NCBI GenBank assembly: GCA_018894105.1
Contig: CM032117.1
Location: 46,596,503 to 46,660,502, forward strand
Length of the DNA: 64,000 nucleotides
Direction: 5' to 3'
Origin: Jacaranda mimosifolia
Taxonomy: Eukaryota; Streptophyta; Magnoliopsida; Lamiales; Bignoniaceae
Of the stretch, positions 29,819 through 43,700 are shown piece after piece; the stretch's first letter is position 1; every line of letters begins with the position of its first letter. Under the pieces are notes generated by a model. That model was not told the DNA's origin. It was given only the letters and a program-made list of their open reading frames with translations, and did no database searches. Made by a program: the position numbers and the translations under genes.

Positions 29819-31015
29819 GGTAGGTGGTAGGCATATACTTTTGCTAATATTTAATGGAAAAAAAATAAAAATGGATGGAATATTTTAGTAGGTTAGGTAA
29901 AATTGACAAAATATTTGTGCTGAACTTATTTATTCAATTGAGAGCAAAAAAAAAAATTGCAGTAAAAAAATCAATTGCCAAACCAAGAATCCCTAATTTA
30001 CTTTGCCAAAAAAAAATAAAATGGAGGTTTGCGGAAATTTTATATTTCAAAATCTTGTAATAATTTGCTTATTGGTAGCAGTTCATTTTTTTTCCTTTTT
30101 TTTTCTATTTTTTTTAGGTCTGGGTGAAATGTTTTATTGAGCATTTGATGAGAAATATCAGATAGTACCAATTTACGATTAATTAATATTTTTATTTTAA
30201 AGTAATTTTGACATATTTACTTGGGGGAAAGAAAAAAAAAAGAAATTGAAAGCATCGCTTTATTTTTTCTGCGCAACTTAATTCTCGTAGATGATAAAAG
30301 TTACCCATTATACATTAATGAATAATATAATTATTTTTCAGGAGAAGATGTACAAAAATTGGGGTCTTCATGAAAATAATTGTCTTATTCCTATAATTCT
30401 ACTATGTGGAAAGATGCAAACAAGCCACGTAAAAATCGCGTTCCTCTAATATTTTATATATTCAAATTTGGAATCACATTTCTTTATTTAAAGTAGAAAA
30501 TGTGGCAATTTTCTTAAGGAAAATGTAGGAGCAACAAAGTCTAAGTTTATTTCATATATAATTGGCCAGTGGTTGAGACGTCTCAAGGTGCAAACAGAAT
30601 TTTATGCTCAGGACGATAGTTATATGTATTTTAGAGATGAACCATAAAGATGTATCCAAGTGGGATGAAAACTAGGAAAGAGGGACAAAAATAAAGTTAT
30701 TTTGACCATTCAATAACAAGAGATGATGTGACATTAATTACACATTTTTAGTTAGGTCAAATTGCACAGCACCCCCTATGATATTCAAAATTGGTTTATG
30801 ATCCTATATAAAAAAAAATATACAAAAAAGTTTCTTGCATTTTCTAAAATCATGCAACGAGCACCCCTTAGAGGGTTGGTATCATTCACAGGCCGGGTGT
30901 GTGCAATTTGGTATGCATTTTTATGTATAAAAAGACGATCAAGCCCTCTCTCATCAGACATTAGATTTTTTTTAAAGAAATCAACGGCGCAAATTAAATT
31001 ATATAATATCTTTTA
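29819..31015. other. Intergenic, no recognised gene
   Basis: AT-rich. Bases about 30750-30910 (GTCAAATTGCACAGCACCCC and following) resemble the arm of a plant MITE, but no partner arm was found. Confidence 0.45.
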
Positions 31016-31650
31016 AGTAACGCCCCGAATTTTGAGTTCATAAAATAAAATAAAATATAAAATTGATAAGTTTGGCTATATTAAATTTGGATTAGATTTA
31101 ACTAAAGTCTATAATTAAATATTGACAATCGAGCGATTAAATTGTAAATGAGAGGACTTAAATGTATAAAATTGTAAAAGTTAGAGGGTTAATGTGAGCA
31201 GAATAAAAGTTTAAGGGCTTTAGAATAAATTAATTTGGACTTAATTGCCTATAAACAATAGTAGTTGGGGTAAATGTGCGACAAATAGAACTTTGGGAAA
31301 ACTGTTGGAAAGTTTTGAGGGGGAAAATGAATATCTGGAAAGTAACTTTATATATATAGGGTGAAGGATAAAAATTAACTAAATTCTCAAAATCAACCGA
31401 AACTCCACCCCGGCGGCGAATTGTTGGAAGATAGTCACAAAACTTGAAACCAGAGCCATATATATACATTTCTCTCATTACAAGGAACCCAACTATGCCA
31501 AATTTGAATGAAAACACCAATGAAATTGCCGGGAAGTCGATGGCGAAAGTGGACGTGCGGTGGTGGTAAAGGGTCTACCATCTCCGGCAGCGGAAATAGG
31601 ATGGGCCTTGGGGGGGGGGGGGGGTTGATCGGAACCTCATGGGCTGTCGA

Positions 31651-32551
31651 CAGGGACGGATCCAGAAATAAGAGTGTGAGGGGGCTAAACTTATAAAGCT
31701 TAAAAGTTTAAGTATAATTTTCATATTTGTAAATTCAAAATACACATTTTCATCAAAATTGAGTGTGACGCTCCTTTATATTAAAAAAAATTGTAAATGA
31801 ATCAAATTAATATCAAAATTTCTAGTAATAGTTTTTTCAATTAAGTGACTAAAAAGTCGAAGAAAAAGTTCTAAAACATGCTTTCATCTTATTATGAAAT
31901 TCTTAACAATATTCATAACAAAAAAAGTTCTTCCATTTGTAGCTGTTGAAATACAAAGAAAAATATTTACTCACATTTATTCTTATCTCAATCTTATTAA
32001 AACTAAAATGAGATGTTTTAATTTTTTTTTTGCAATTAATCGGCTAACTCCTGTAATGTTTTCTCAAACAAATAAAATAGAAATGCCTTAACCAGCCTAT
32101 TTAATAATCTTCACTTAATTACTTGATTGTAAATATGGACCTAAGAATTTGTTTTGAATTTTAATAATAAAATAGATAGATATTTGATTAATTGATTTAA
32201 ATTTTTATCTTTAATTAAAAATAGATTAAATTCAATTCAATAAATCTAAAAAAGTAATTTTTAATTTAAGGCCCATAATAAAAGATTTTTAAAAAAGTTA
32301 ATGAATGAAAATTAAAATTAATTACTTTAATTTAATATTAAATAACTTATTCTTTTTAACATATTCTTTAAATTAATTATACTAAAATTTATATATATAT
32401 ATATATGTATATTGTAATAATTGTCCCTGAATAAAACATGAACTATCAAATAGTTAATGGGCTAAACATAGACCGAGACTTAAGGCTAATATATATTGTA
32501 ATAAAATTGGGGGGGGCAATGCCCCCTGCTTGCCCTCTAGATCCATCCCTG
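31651..32551. mobile_element. hAT-type non-autonomous element inside the solo LTR
   Basis: 901 bp. The left end reads CAGGGACGGATCCAGA and the reverse complement of the right end CAGGGATGGATCTAGA. Flanking 8-mers GCTGTCGA (31643-31650) and GTTGTCGA (32552-32559) differ at one base. Both ends carry a GGGGGC run just inside. No transposase seen. Confidence 0.85.
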
Positions 32552-34039
32552 GTTGTCGATGGGTGGTGTCAATTTGGCATTTCGACGACTAATGGCAGAG
32601 AATTAAAGGTGGTGGTTGACGGTGGAGGGTTAGGGTTCGGCCACAGCTTCGATCGACCAATTGATCGGCTTACCAACGGTGAAAATAAAAATTAATATGG
32701 GCATTTTACTCCTGGCGATGAGGCACATCTTGTGGTTGTGGTGGCTTCCATCTCCGGCGGCGGCACGTGGAATAGTCTTTGGGCAGCTTGCTCAAATTTA
32801 GATCCGAACTATTTTGGGCTATTTCCATCTTGAAATTGGATCTCAATTTGATCCAATTTAGGTAAATTTCTTAATTGAGTTTTAATTCAATTAATTTACC
32901 GAATGTGGTTGAAGTTTTAGATTCAAGCCTAATCAAGTTATGAATTAATTTCATAATTACTATAGTGTTGAATGCAATCGACATGAAAGGATTATCAAAT
33001 TACCCTTAGGACCTTAAATAAGATTTTAACAACTTGTTTATTGACTTGTCGAGTTAAGGATAGTGATATGTGATTATCTTAAACATCTGAGTGTAAAATG
33101 GAACTTGAGAATTATGACTAAATAAATAAAGTAACTAAGAAACTTGATAAGGATGTTTAAGTACGTTAAGAATTATGATTCAAAAATCAACGCAATGTTG
33201 ATTTTGGTTATTTTATTTTGAACTTTGAATTGATTAGAAACAAGGACATGGACTCTCAGAACAACTAAGAATTACCACATTTAATCATCTTAAGTATTTA
33301 GATATGAAACTGAGACCAACATAATTTTACCAAAATAACCTTAAGTCTGATAAAGACATTAATTATATTTATGTTTAAGGATTAGAGGATTGATAGGATG
33401 ATAACTTGAGTTATCATATGACAGTTCTCGATTAGGAATTCCTCTGCATTGTCAGGTGAGTTTATACTCAATAATATGAGATTTCCTTGATAGGGAAAGA
33501 ACATATATAAAATACTCTTTTGATTAGGTGATGAAGAAGTGGGTCTTGCTGACCAGTAAGATTGTTGATTGTGATTGCTTTATCTGAGAACTACGAAGGT
33601 GAGGGTCAGCCAATCTGGCACTTTCTCATACTTATCTGTATTGTGATAAAACCTAGTGAGGGTTCTTGTTTCTGTACCAACTGTATCGTGTTTATTGAAA
33701 TCTGTTTATTGCTTGAGATCTTGATTGTTATCTGTTATCTGATGTGTACACCCCTGTGAGGGTTATCGTTTGATACTATTTCTGAATCCTATCTGTTCTG
33801 GCACCTAGAATTCTTGTCTGTTATTTATATTGCTCTGTTGTCTTACTGTCTTGTTATCTGTACCGTCCTGTATCATTATCCATTGCTTTGCCGGAACACT
33901 TGTTATCCGTTACAACTTTAAATGGCCATGTTGGCTTATCTGAATTGTTTACTAGTATCGTGTCGCCTTGTCAACATTTTTGTATTGTTTTGTCCTGTTA
34001 TCGTTTGCCTTGCTGGCATATTTGTTTACTTGGTATCAA

Positions 34040-34300
34040 CGATGTGCTCGGGATTTCCCCCTGGGCATTTGCACAAATGGTTATTAATCTGTTATATGTA
34101 TGGAGAGTCAATGGGCCAAGGGCCGATCCTGGCGAGATGTTTGGTTATGTAGGGCACGCTATGCAATTCTGCATGGGTGTTAACGATACGCTAGGGATTT
34201 TGCCCTAGGTGTCGACGGTACGCTAGGGATTTCCACCTAGGTATCAACAGTGCGCTAGGGACTTCCCCCTAAGCATCTGCGGTGCACCATACAGTTTTGT
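34040..34300. repeat. Tandem hairpin repeats in the solo LTR
   Basis: Four diverged units of 40-60 bp built on CGCTAGGGATTT-(C)CCTAGGT..TC.ACGGT; each contains the self-complementary CTAGGG...CCTAG. Confidence 0.65.
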
Positions 34301-34973
34301 ATAGGCATTTGCCATGTACCAAGCTGTCATGCTTTGGTAAACTGATTGACTGATTGGTATAAGGTGAATCTACTATGCATGTTTTGTTGTAATATGTCGA
34401 AATGCATATGCTTTGGGTTTGCTTTACTTGACTGTGTCCTGGCTGCCTGCAATCTATTCATGGAGCAATAGGCAGGAAAGCTTCATGTTTGCTAAATTGT
34501 TGCTGCCTATTTTCTTGATATGTATTTGTTATGACTATAGAATTTGAGATCTATTGAGTTGATTCTTCCTCGATAGATTCTTACTGATTGTTCTTAAAGA
34601 TTATCCCTCACTAAGTTTTTAGACTTGCCCTCCCCCCACCCCTCGTCATCACTTTGATTTTCTTAGATAGGTTTTGGTGATGAATTCAGACCTTAGGCAT
34701 GGACTCGTGAATATTTTGTAATAGATTAGATGTTCATATGCTAAGACTGAATTATGACATGAGGCATGTAAATGTTATGTTAACTGTTAAAGGATCACTA
34801 TGGCACGTATGCAGTAATTTCCTGTTAAGGTTTGTTTAAGTTGAACATGTCACTGCTTTTGTTAGGATTGAAACGTTAAGTATGGGCCTATTGTTCGATT
34901 TATGGGTTTTGAAATTAAGACTGAATCAGAGTGGCACCTCAGCTCAGGGGTTATCCCGAGAGGGGGAGTTACA

Positions 34974-36168
34974 TATGTATATTATATATATGTGAATAAG
35001 TATAAATAGAAAAAATAAGTATACATGTATGAATAATTAGAAAGAAAAAAGATAAAAATAAAAATTATCTGATTTTATAGATAAATTTATATATATATAT
35101 ATAAATATGTACAAAGTGAGAATATATGAAATAATGAGAAATGAGAAATAATGATAAATTTATATATATATGTATAAAATGAGAAATATATGAAATAATG
35201 GAAGAAGAGAGAAATGAGAATAAAAAGAAAAAGAAAAGAATGAAATAAAATAAAATAAAATATGATAATAAAAAGTTATTTAAATTGAATTGTAAATATG
35301 TAAAATGATTAAGGGTAAATTGATCTTTTTATATTAAAATTATGTTAAATGGGCAACAAATGTGGAGGGGGAGGCGGTGTGCGTGGTTTTATAAAACATA
35401 AGGAAGTTATTTTGTGTGTGTATGTATATATATATATATATTTTCATGAGCAATGTGCATGGTTTTATAAAATAAATCACAGAGGGGTAAATTGCAACTA
35501 GCCCAATAAAATTGTTACCATTTCAATGGATCCCTTACTTTTCTCTATTTTGCTAACGTAGTGTTTGGTTATATTGGGAAAATTGCATTTTTGGTCCCAT
35601 TGGATAGGGACTTTGCACTTTTGGTACTTAGGTTGACACTACACATTTGGGATAGCACCTCAACTTCCGTTAGTATTTGGGCAAAACTGTTAAATTTAAA
35701 AAAATTAAATACCCAACAGCCCCAAAAATTTGATTTATTTATAAAAATTCCACAAAAATTGAAATGCCTAATCAACATTCATTAAAAAATTTTAAAAATA
35801 TATAATACAAAATCCTCATAAAAAATTAAAATTTTTATATATCAATATAAATATATATAAAATAAATATCATATAAATATATACATAAATATATACATAT
35901 AACCCACCCCCCAATCCTACATTGTCGGCCATGGCCATGCGGCTGCTTGGCCATGGACGGCCGCTGGTTGTGGCTAGTGGCCAGGTTTGGGCGCTGCTAC
36001 GGTTGGCCATGGAAAAATGGCCAATAGCCAGTGACCGGCCACGATCGATCTCCTGCTGCCTACTGGGCGGCCATGGCATGCCCTGAAGGTTAGGGGGGTG
36101 CGGGGGCTAGTTGAAAGAGGCGGGGGTAGGAGGAGGGAAGGGGGAAGGCGGGGTGGGGAAGGAGCAAA

Positions 36169-36206
<38 letters not shown>

Positions 36207-38098
36207 ATACACATTTTTACTTATTTATTTGTTGTTAGTTAATAAATTTTAATCAAATTAGCCTAAATTGATTTTTTTTTTACTTATGTTATTTATTTAA
36301 GATCATTACATTACTTTGTTCAAAATAATTAAAAATATTTATTTATTTAAAATTATTAAAATTATATTGTTAGGATAAAATTTTAGATTTTATTTTTATT
36401 TAAATTATGTATTTTGATTAATAAGTAAATTTAATTTTTTTATTTATATATACACAAATCAAGGTCTCACATGGTTCAAACTCTTGATCTCACACATTAT
36501 GTAAATTATTAAATACATTCTTGTAGGTTTTATTTTATTTTTAAATTATTTATTTAATAGATAGATTTAATTATATTTAACCATGTTGTTTTAATAAAAT
36601 ATGTAATTCTCAATTATGAAATTATGTTATCTAAGATAATAGATTTTTTATTTTAATTTTTAATTTTTAATTTTATAACTTTAATTAATAAATAAATTCA
36701 ACTCAATCTAATTAAATTATTTTAGATTATATTTACAATTTTAATATTATTGAGTATTTAATTTTAATTATAAAAATATATTAATTAAGAGATGGAATTA
36801 ATTCCTCACTTTTCTTTTTAAGTCTTTTACTTATTTATTTAATTAATAAATAAATTTAACTAAATTAGATTAAATTACTTTAGATATGATAATGATTTTA
36901 GAAACAAAATATATTCAACTTAGTCTAATTAAATTATTTTAGATATGATTATTTTTTAATATTATTTAGATGTAATTTAAAAACAAAATTATATTAATTA
37001 AGAGATGGATTTGATTTTTATTTCTATTTTATAATTAATAAATATGTTTAATTAAATTTGATTAAATTACTTTAGATATGTAGATGATTTAAAATTTTTA
37101 CTTTTTTAATTCAACTTCAATTAAAATATTATTTAATGTTTAAAAAAATTATTAATAAAATTATTTAAATTTATTCTGAGTAATTTAGATAATATTAAAG
37201 TTAAACCCCCCATGTTAAAGTTACAAATAAGTCTAGGGATATTTTTGTCTGAAAAATAATCAAAACAGCTTGTGAAGAATATTTTTGAATTTTAATATAA
37301 ATTTTCGAATGACATCTACAAATTTGTTAAGGATGCTAATAGTTCTTCAAAAATTTAATTAAATATATGGGGATAAAAAATAATTTTATTAAACTTATAA
37401 CTATATTACTAAGTTTATATTACAATGTTACGAGTATTTCAAAATAATTTCAAAATTTCCAATGATATTAAAGTTATACAAGTTGATCAATTTCAAAACA
37501 ATTTACGTTAATTAAGCGTAGAAATTTTTCAATAAATGCATGTTCAAATTGTCCACATCAATATATTATTAGTGCAGAATATTTTAATTTTTAAAATAAA
37601 ATTAATTACACATAAAGACTAAAGTTTTTAGATTTTATAAACAATTTTTCTAAACTCTTTTTGTTCAAAAACAATGTCCTAATAAATAATAACAAAGAAT
37701 AGAATTAAATTTTTAACCCCCATAATAATATGTCATAATTCATCTTATAATATAAGATAAAACAAATAATTTTGTATATACTATTTATACACAAAATGGA
37801 GGGAGGAGCTAAAATTTGGAAGGAATAAAAAATAATAGGGGAATTCATTTTTGGAGGGAAACTTATTATTTTGAAGGAAATATAATATATAGACCAACTA
37901 ATCTTAAGAACAATTTGTTCAAGTCCATGAAAGTTAACAATCATTACATTTAATAATATACTCTAAGTTAATACTTTCTTTACACTACATTAGACCACGA
38001 AAGTTATCTTCATTTTAGCAATTTATATAGTAAAACATACACACAATTAACATATAGATATCTATACGTTATAAAAATCTCTAATTGGCCAATACTAT
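34974..38098. other. AT-rich intergenic stretch with a GC island, no gene
   Basis: Mostly long A/T runs with TTAGATATGAT-like motifs between 36300 and 37200. Bases 35570-35710 resemble one arm of a MULE-like repeat (TTTTTGGTCCCATTGGATAG). A sharp GC-rich island at 35900-36165 is listed apart. Confidence 0.55.
35900..36165. repeat. GC-rich island with GGCCATGG palindromes and G-runs
   Basis: About 270 bp of high GC inside very AT-rich sequence. GGCCATGG/CCATGGCC motifs occur six or more times up to 36080. Bases 36122-36158 hold five G-runs (GGGGG, GGG, GGGGG, GGGG, GGGG) with short loops, a strong G-quadruplex candidate on the plus strand. Confidence 0.7.
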
Positions 38099-38874
38099 TG
38101 ACATAGGGTGGCCCAGTAACACTCAACTAGGACAGGAGTGCTAAGCCCAACTCGTTTCGGACCGAGCAAGCGATTCGACCATCATTCGACCTCTGAATCC
38201 TTGTTTGTTTAGGCGAGTATTTGCATTCCTTATCTACTCGATTGCAGTCGATGGTCTCCTTTATGCGGTCCTAATCTTTCAACCAAAGTGATGTGGCTTC
38301 GACCAAAGTAAGCCTGGTGACCAAAATCCAAAGTGGCATTCCCGTTGGTAGACTGGACTCGACCAGTAGGGTTGGGGGAATGCGAGATCCCATCGGCTGC
38401 ATTAAGTGCCTCGCTAGGCATTGTGCTGCCGCATTAATGGCGTATGCTACTAGCAGTACCACATTTTGTAGCCATATCAGGCTAGGGAGCACCCCTCGTT
38501 TAGCACCATGTCCTAGATGGCTGGTGGCAGCACTACCTGGAAAGTCCTCAAGTAAGGACAATGGCCCTTCTTACACAATAGGGGCATCAAGGACATATTA
38601 ACCACCTTGAGAAGGCTATAAATACCCTATCGCAGTCCTTTAGCAAGGTATGCTGTTTTACCTAGTGCTGCCACTCCACTGCTCATATCTCTAGTCGATT
38701 TTCACTAACTTGAGCGTTGGAATACCTTAGCCGAGGGCACCTTGACTAGCCCGATGTTTGCTGTTGATTGCAGGATTCAACCCCAATTTACCCGAGCTAT
38801 ACCCCTTGATCACTTTTAGGTCGATTCTAGTTAATTCCAGCCCAAGATATTAACATACACAATATTCACCCTCA
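38099..38874 (+). repeat. 5' LTR of the Tat element
   Basis: 776 bp, starts TGACATAGGGTGGCCCAGT and ends CACCCTCA. Matches 48431-49238 but lacks a ~13-bp segment near the start and a ~30-bp segment near 38540 that the 3' copy has. Confidence 0.9.
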
Positions 38875-38879
38875 TTATT

Positions 38880-38898
38880 TGGCGTCGTCTGCGGGAAC
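38880..38898 (+). other. Primer binding site of the Tat element
   Basis: TGGCGTCGTCTGCGGGAAC a few bases after the LTR; it matches the TGGCGCCGTCTGTGGGAA type site usual in Tat/Ogre elements, apart from small differences. Confidence 0.75.
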
Positions 38899-38921
38899 GT
38901 CAAGAGTCTGCAATTGAGAAA

Positions 38922-40400
38922 ATGGTTAACACTAGGTGAGCCACTTCAGAGAGAGAGGAGAACAGGAGGTCACCAACACTTCCTCCTCGGCCCCAGCCAG
39001 AGCTGGATTTGCCAGGTTCTAGCGCCCAACCAGAACAGGTGGTCACCCTAACCATGCCACAATTAATGCAATTTATAAGTGAGCAAATATCTGCTCAAAT
39101 CTTTGCCCAACTTTTAGTTGCCCCGAATCGGCACATGGTCCCACTCGAACTGGTGGCTAGCCTACCCAGTGCGAAGAAAGGCCCACCATGGAAAAGAGGG
39201 ACTGATCGAAGTTTTGGTGACCACCAACTTGACGAAACGACATTCCTAGGCGGTTCCCGAGAGAGAAAGTTTGACAGCACCCCCATGAAGAAGTTGTGTA
39301 CTCCGTCAACCACGTCGTTTGACCCATTCGAGCCCAGTAGCACGATAGGGTCAAGCGCGGGAGATAGCAGACTAATAGGAATCTCACCCAGGTAGATCGA
39401 TAAGAATGGGAAGAAGTCTCCTACTAAGTTCAACAGCTCAACAGGTAGCTCGAGGAGATCTCGAGAAGAAATACTAAGCGGAACCATGAAGGAGTCTAGA
39501 GGTCCTGACCAGAAAGAAAGTCATCTTTCATTTAGGATATTATCGACAAGTGCATTGCTATTGATGCCAAGGTTCCTACAGGACCACCTAGGTACGATGG
39601 CTTATCAGATTCAAGTGAACATTTGCTGCAATTCGAACACATGATGCAGTTGTATGGGCTCAATGAATATATTCACACGAAGATGCTTGTAACCACCTTC
39701 CAGGGCATTGCAGTTAATTGGTTTATCAAGCTAGAGCCAACGTCTATTTACTCACACGACCAGCTGTGTGACAAATTTTTGCAGCAATTTGCTAGCCGAA
39801 GAAAGGTGAAGCTCCCCCATACTCACTTGTATAGAGTTAAACAGAATGAGGGAGAGTCACTTCAAAATTTCTTCACTAGGTTCAACACTGAAGTTTTGAA
39901 GATTGATAGTCCATGGATTGAATTTTTGATTGATTTACTTTTTTTAGGCTTGCGACATAAAGAATACGCTAATACGTTGGTGCACGAGCGGCCTAGATCG
40001 ATGGAAGTACTGCTCGACCTCACAGAGAGGTATATGACCCAGGAGGATATGAACAAGCTGAAATATGATAATCCTAAGGTCGAGAGGAAGAAAACCAAAG
40101 AGAAAGACGACTGCCAGAATAGAGAGGGATGTCGATCCATCATGCATTTCTATGATTACACTCTACTCAACCTCCTGAGAAAAGAAGTGTTATTTTCCAT
40201 TCGATAGGACAACTTCCTGAAAAAGCCGAGAAAGCTAACTGAAACAGAGATAATGAACAAATCTAAGAAATAATGTCTCATTCACAAGCAAAAGGGCCAT
40301 GACACTGAAGATTGCTTCAACCTCTATGATGAGATCGAGAGGTTAATCCGTTAGGGCCACCTAAAAAAGTTCATCGATGAGAGCGCACGATAAGAGCTAG
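38922..40400 (+). pseudogene. Tat element gag
   Basis: Start ATG 38922 (MVNTR, then TGA where Arg is expected). A proline/serine-rich leader extends to about 39395. The capsid part at 39540-40110 includes PRYDGLSDSSEHLLQFEHMM, LVTTFQGIAVNWFIKLEP and FASRRKVKLPHTHLYRVKQ, the Retrotrans_gag core. A zinc knuckle CLIHKQKGHDTEDC lies near 40276-40317, followed by EIERLIR*GHLKKFI with TAG in place of Gln. Structural protein of the particle when intact; here stopped several times. Confidence 0.85.
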
Positions 40401-40739
40401 GCAAAACCGACTAGACTCCCCGTAGAGAAAGGTCAGTTAGCCCAATTAGGGAAGATAAAGGAAAGAAACTCGCCCATGATCCTCACCCACCGCTCAAAGG
40501 GGTCATTAACACCATTGCAGGAGGTCCAATCGGGGAGGGGGAGGGGCTCCAAGTCAGCTAGGAAGCAGCACTAGCGCAGGCAAGAGTCGACCAAAACATC
40601 TTTGGTCGAAACTTTTTTTCAGCTGTCTACTAGTGCGGAGCTAATTTTTTTTTCGGACGTAGACCTGTAGCATATCGAAAGTTAGGGAGGAGATAGCTAA
40701 CTAGATTGCCCCTTTGTCGTATCTGTAGAAATTGCTAAC

Positions 40740-43700
40740 TTTGAAGTTAGGAAGATCCTGGTCGACAATGGTAGTTAAGCTAATATCATATTCCTGTCAA
40801 CCTTGGAAAGGATAAAGTTGGGAAAGTTGAAGTTTGAACTAGTCAAAACACCGCTGGTTGGATTCGGAGGAACAAAAATCATACCTGAGGGATCCATCAA
40901 CCTCTCTACATCGTTCGAAAAAGCCCTCTGGATGAGGACCTTCATGAGATGATCAATTATCTTGTCATTGATGCCCCATTTGCGTACAATGCCATCATCG
41001 GGCGATCGACTCTAAATGACTTTCGCGCCGTTGTTTCAACCTATCATATAAAGGTCAAGTTTCCAACCACCACCGGCACGGGAGAACTCTTATGCAATAT
41101 TAAGGAAGCATGTCACTGTTACATGATCTTGATCGAGGCCACCAAGCAAAATAGTCGACCAAAGCTGCATTCCTCGGTGGATGCCCCAATAGCGTATCCC
41201 GAGGAAGGTTAGTCGAGTAAGAAGAGAAAGCTTGAAGAAACTAAAGTGGAGCCCATTGGGGAGTTTAAGATAATTGAGCTGGAATCGGGAAACATTGACA
41301 AGACCACTAGAATCGGTACCGACTTGGGGAATAAGATGGAGTGCTTCATGGTCAATTTCCTTAGATAAAATATTGACGTTTTTACTTGGAAGACCTCCGA
41401 CCTCTAGGGAATTGACTCCAGTGTCATAGTCCAGCGCCTAAATATGGACCCCTCATATAACCACAGAAGTAGAAGATTAGGAACTTTAATGCTGAGTGGT
41501 GCTAGATCATCGATAAGGAGGTCAACAAGCTCTTAGAAGTAGGATACATTGTAGAAATTCAATATCTGAGTTGGCTTTGTAATGTAGTCCTTGTCCCTAA
41601 GAATGAGGGCAAATGGTGTATGTGTAGCGATTTCATGGACTTGAATAAAGCTTGCCCTAAAGATCCTTACCCCCTGCCTTTCATATATTTATTAGTTGAT
41701 TCTACTGTTGGTTGTGAGTTATTGAGCATGATGGATGCATTCCAGGGATATTACCAAATTTTTATGGTCCCCAAAGACAGGGACAAAACATCGTTTGTCA
41801 TCCCCAATGGGGTATACCATTTTCTGGTCATGACTTTTAGGCTAAAAAATGCAGGTGCGACGTATTAGAGGCTAGTGAACTTCATGTTCAAAAATGAGAT
41901 CGGAAAATCCATGGAGGTCTATGTCGATGACATGATCGTCAAAACTGAAAAAGAACATAATCATCTGGTTCACCTCAACCACACATTTTCAATACTCAAA
42001 GCATTTGGCATGAAGCTCAACCAAAATAAGTATACCTTTGGAGTGCGATGAGGCAAATTACTCGGATACATGGTCAGCGAACGGGGGATTGAGGCAAACC
42101 CTCAAAAAATTCAAGCAGTATTGGACATTATGCCTCCTCAAATAGTTAGAGATGTACAACGTCTGGTTGGAAAGATCATAACTCTAGAGAGGTTTATTGC
42201 TCGATTTGCTGACAAAAGCTTGCCATTTTGCAAGATTCTATGAAACGTGAAGAGGTTGGGTTTCCAATGGATGGAATAATACAACCAGGCCCTGATCGAC
42301 CTGAAATATTATCTCTCCTCTGCACCCATGTTGACCAAGCCTGAGCTAGGAGAAATTTTGCAACTATACTTAGCAGTCTCATCGGATTCTATAAGCTCCG
42401 TCTTGGTGTTGACTAAAGATGGTTCCCATCAGCCCGTCTACTACAGTAGTAAAGCATTGTAGGGCCTCAACCACAACCATCTTGAGATTGAAAAATTCGC
42501 CCTTGCCCTGGTCATACAAGTTCGCAAGCTGAGACCTTAATTTCAATTTCTCACCATCGTTGTCCTGACAAACTAACCTTTGAAGCAAGTACTGTCAAAA
42601 TTTGATACGTCAGGTCGACTGACCAAATGGGCAATTGAGTTGGGTGAATTCAACATCACATTCCAACCCCGGACTGTTATAAAAGCACAAGTGTTAGTGG
42701 ACTTTATTGCCGAGGGACTCGACCTACCCAACCAGAATGATCGCAACTCCCTTGTATGGATGCTATACGTTGACGGGTCAGTGACCTCCTCAGGAGAAGG
42801 CCTTGGTATCTCGCTGTGCTCATCACTCGCAAAGGAATATGATTTTGCAACCAAGCTCGACTACCCAGTAACTAACAACTAAGTGGAGTACGAGGCCCTC
42901 ATCGCTGGCATGAGAATAACAGTAGACCACGGGGTTGAACAGCTGGTGGCCATCATCGACTCCCAACTAGTCGCGAAACAGGTCAAAGGAAACTTTGAGG
43001 CTAAAGAGTCTATAATGAGCAGATACTTGGCTGAGGTCAAGAGGCTCTGGTAGCTATTCAAATTTTTTCCCCTTAGTTAGGTCCCTCGATCAGAGAATAA
43101 ACGTGTTGACGCACTGTTGAAGTTTGCAAGCTCAACAAAAGGGACAAGGCACAAGACAATAACTTTTTTGGTCACAACGAAGCACACAATAGGTGACCTA
43201 GATAAGTATTTGGTGGGGCAGATCGAAGAAACTCCTCCCTCCTGGCAGGATGTAATAAAGGCGTACTTGAGAGAAGGAATGAACCCTAAAGACAAGCGAG
43301 AAATGCGTAAACTCAGGGGTTAAGCCACTGAATTCTCACTCGATGAGCATGGGCAGCTCTACCGGAGGTTCACCTCAGGACCCCCACTGAGATGCCTAAA
43401 TCCATCCCAGGCCAGCGACGTCTTGCACGAAGTCCATGCAAGTATTTGCGAAAATCACTCCGGAGGGCGGTCACTAGCGCATAAGATCATCAGATACGGA
43501 TACTTTTGGCCGATGCTACTAAAAGATGCCAACGACTTCGCCAGATGGTGTCAATCCTGCAAACTTTGCTCGAACATCCCGCATCAACCTGCCTCATCGT
43601 TGGTCAATGTACAGATCATATGGCTGTTCGACTAGTGGGGAATTGATATAGATGGATCTTTTCCAAAGATAACGGGTTAAAGGAAATTCATGATCGTCAC

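Larger units (their letters stand above)
31016..34973 (+). repeat. Solo gypsy LTR, interrupted by a hAT element
   Basis: Starts AGTAACGCCCCGAATTTTGAG (expected TGTAACGCC) and ends GAGAGGGGGAGTTACA. It follows the same plan as the LTRs at 2223 and 8252: CTACGAAGGTGAGGGTCAGCC, CACCCCTGTGAGGGTTATC, TCACTAAGTTTTTAGACTTG, and a similar end. Without the insertion it is about 3.05 kb. No primer site or internal region follows, so it is a solo LTR. No target duplication is visible. Confidence 0.75.

Noticed and set aside
33888..34208. 106-codon plus-strand frame
   Set aside because: It is inside the solo LTR and crosses the tandem hairpin repeats.
36450..36500. Possible inverted B box (GGTTCAAACTCTTGATC)
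   Set aside because: No matching A box or tRNA fold at a proper distance.
39095..39487. 130-codon minus-strand frame over the Tat gag
   Set aside because: Antisense shadow of the gag leader; no independent support.
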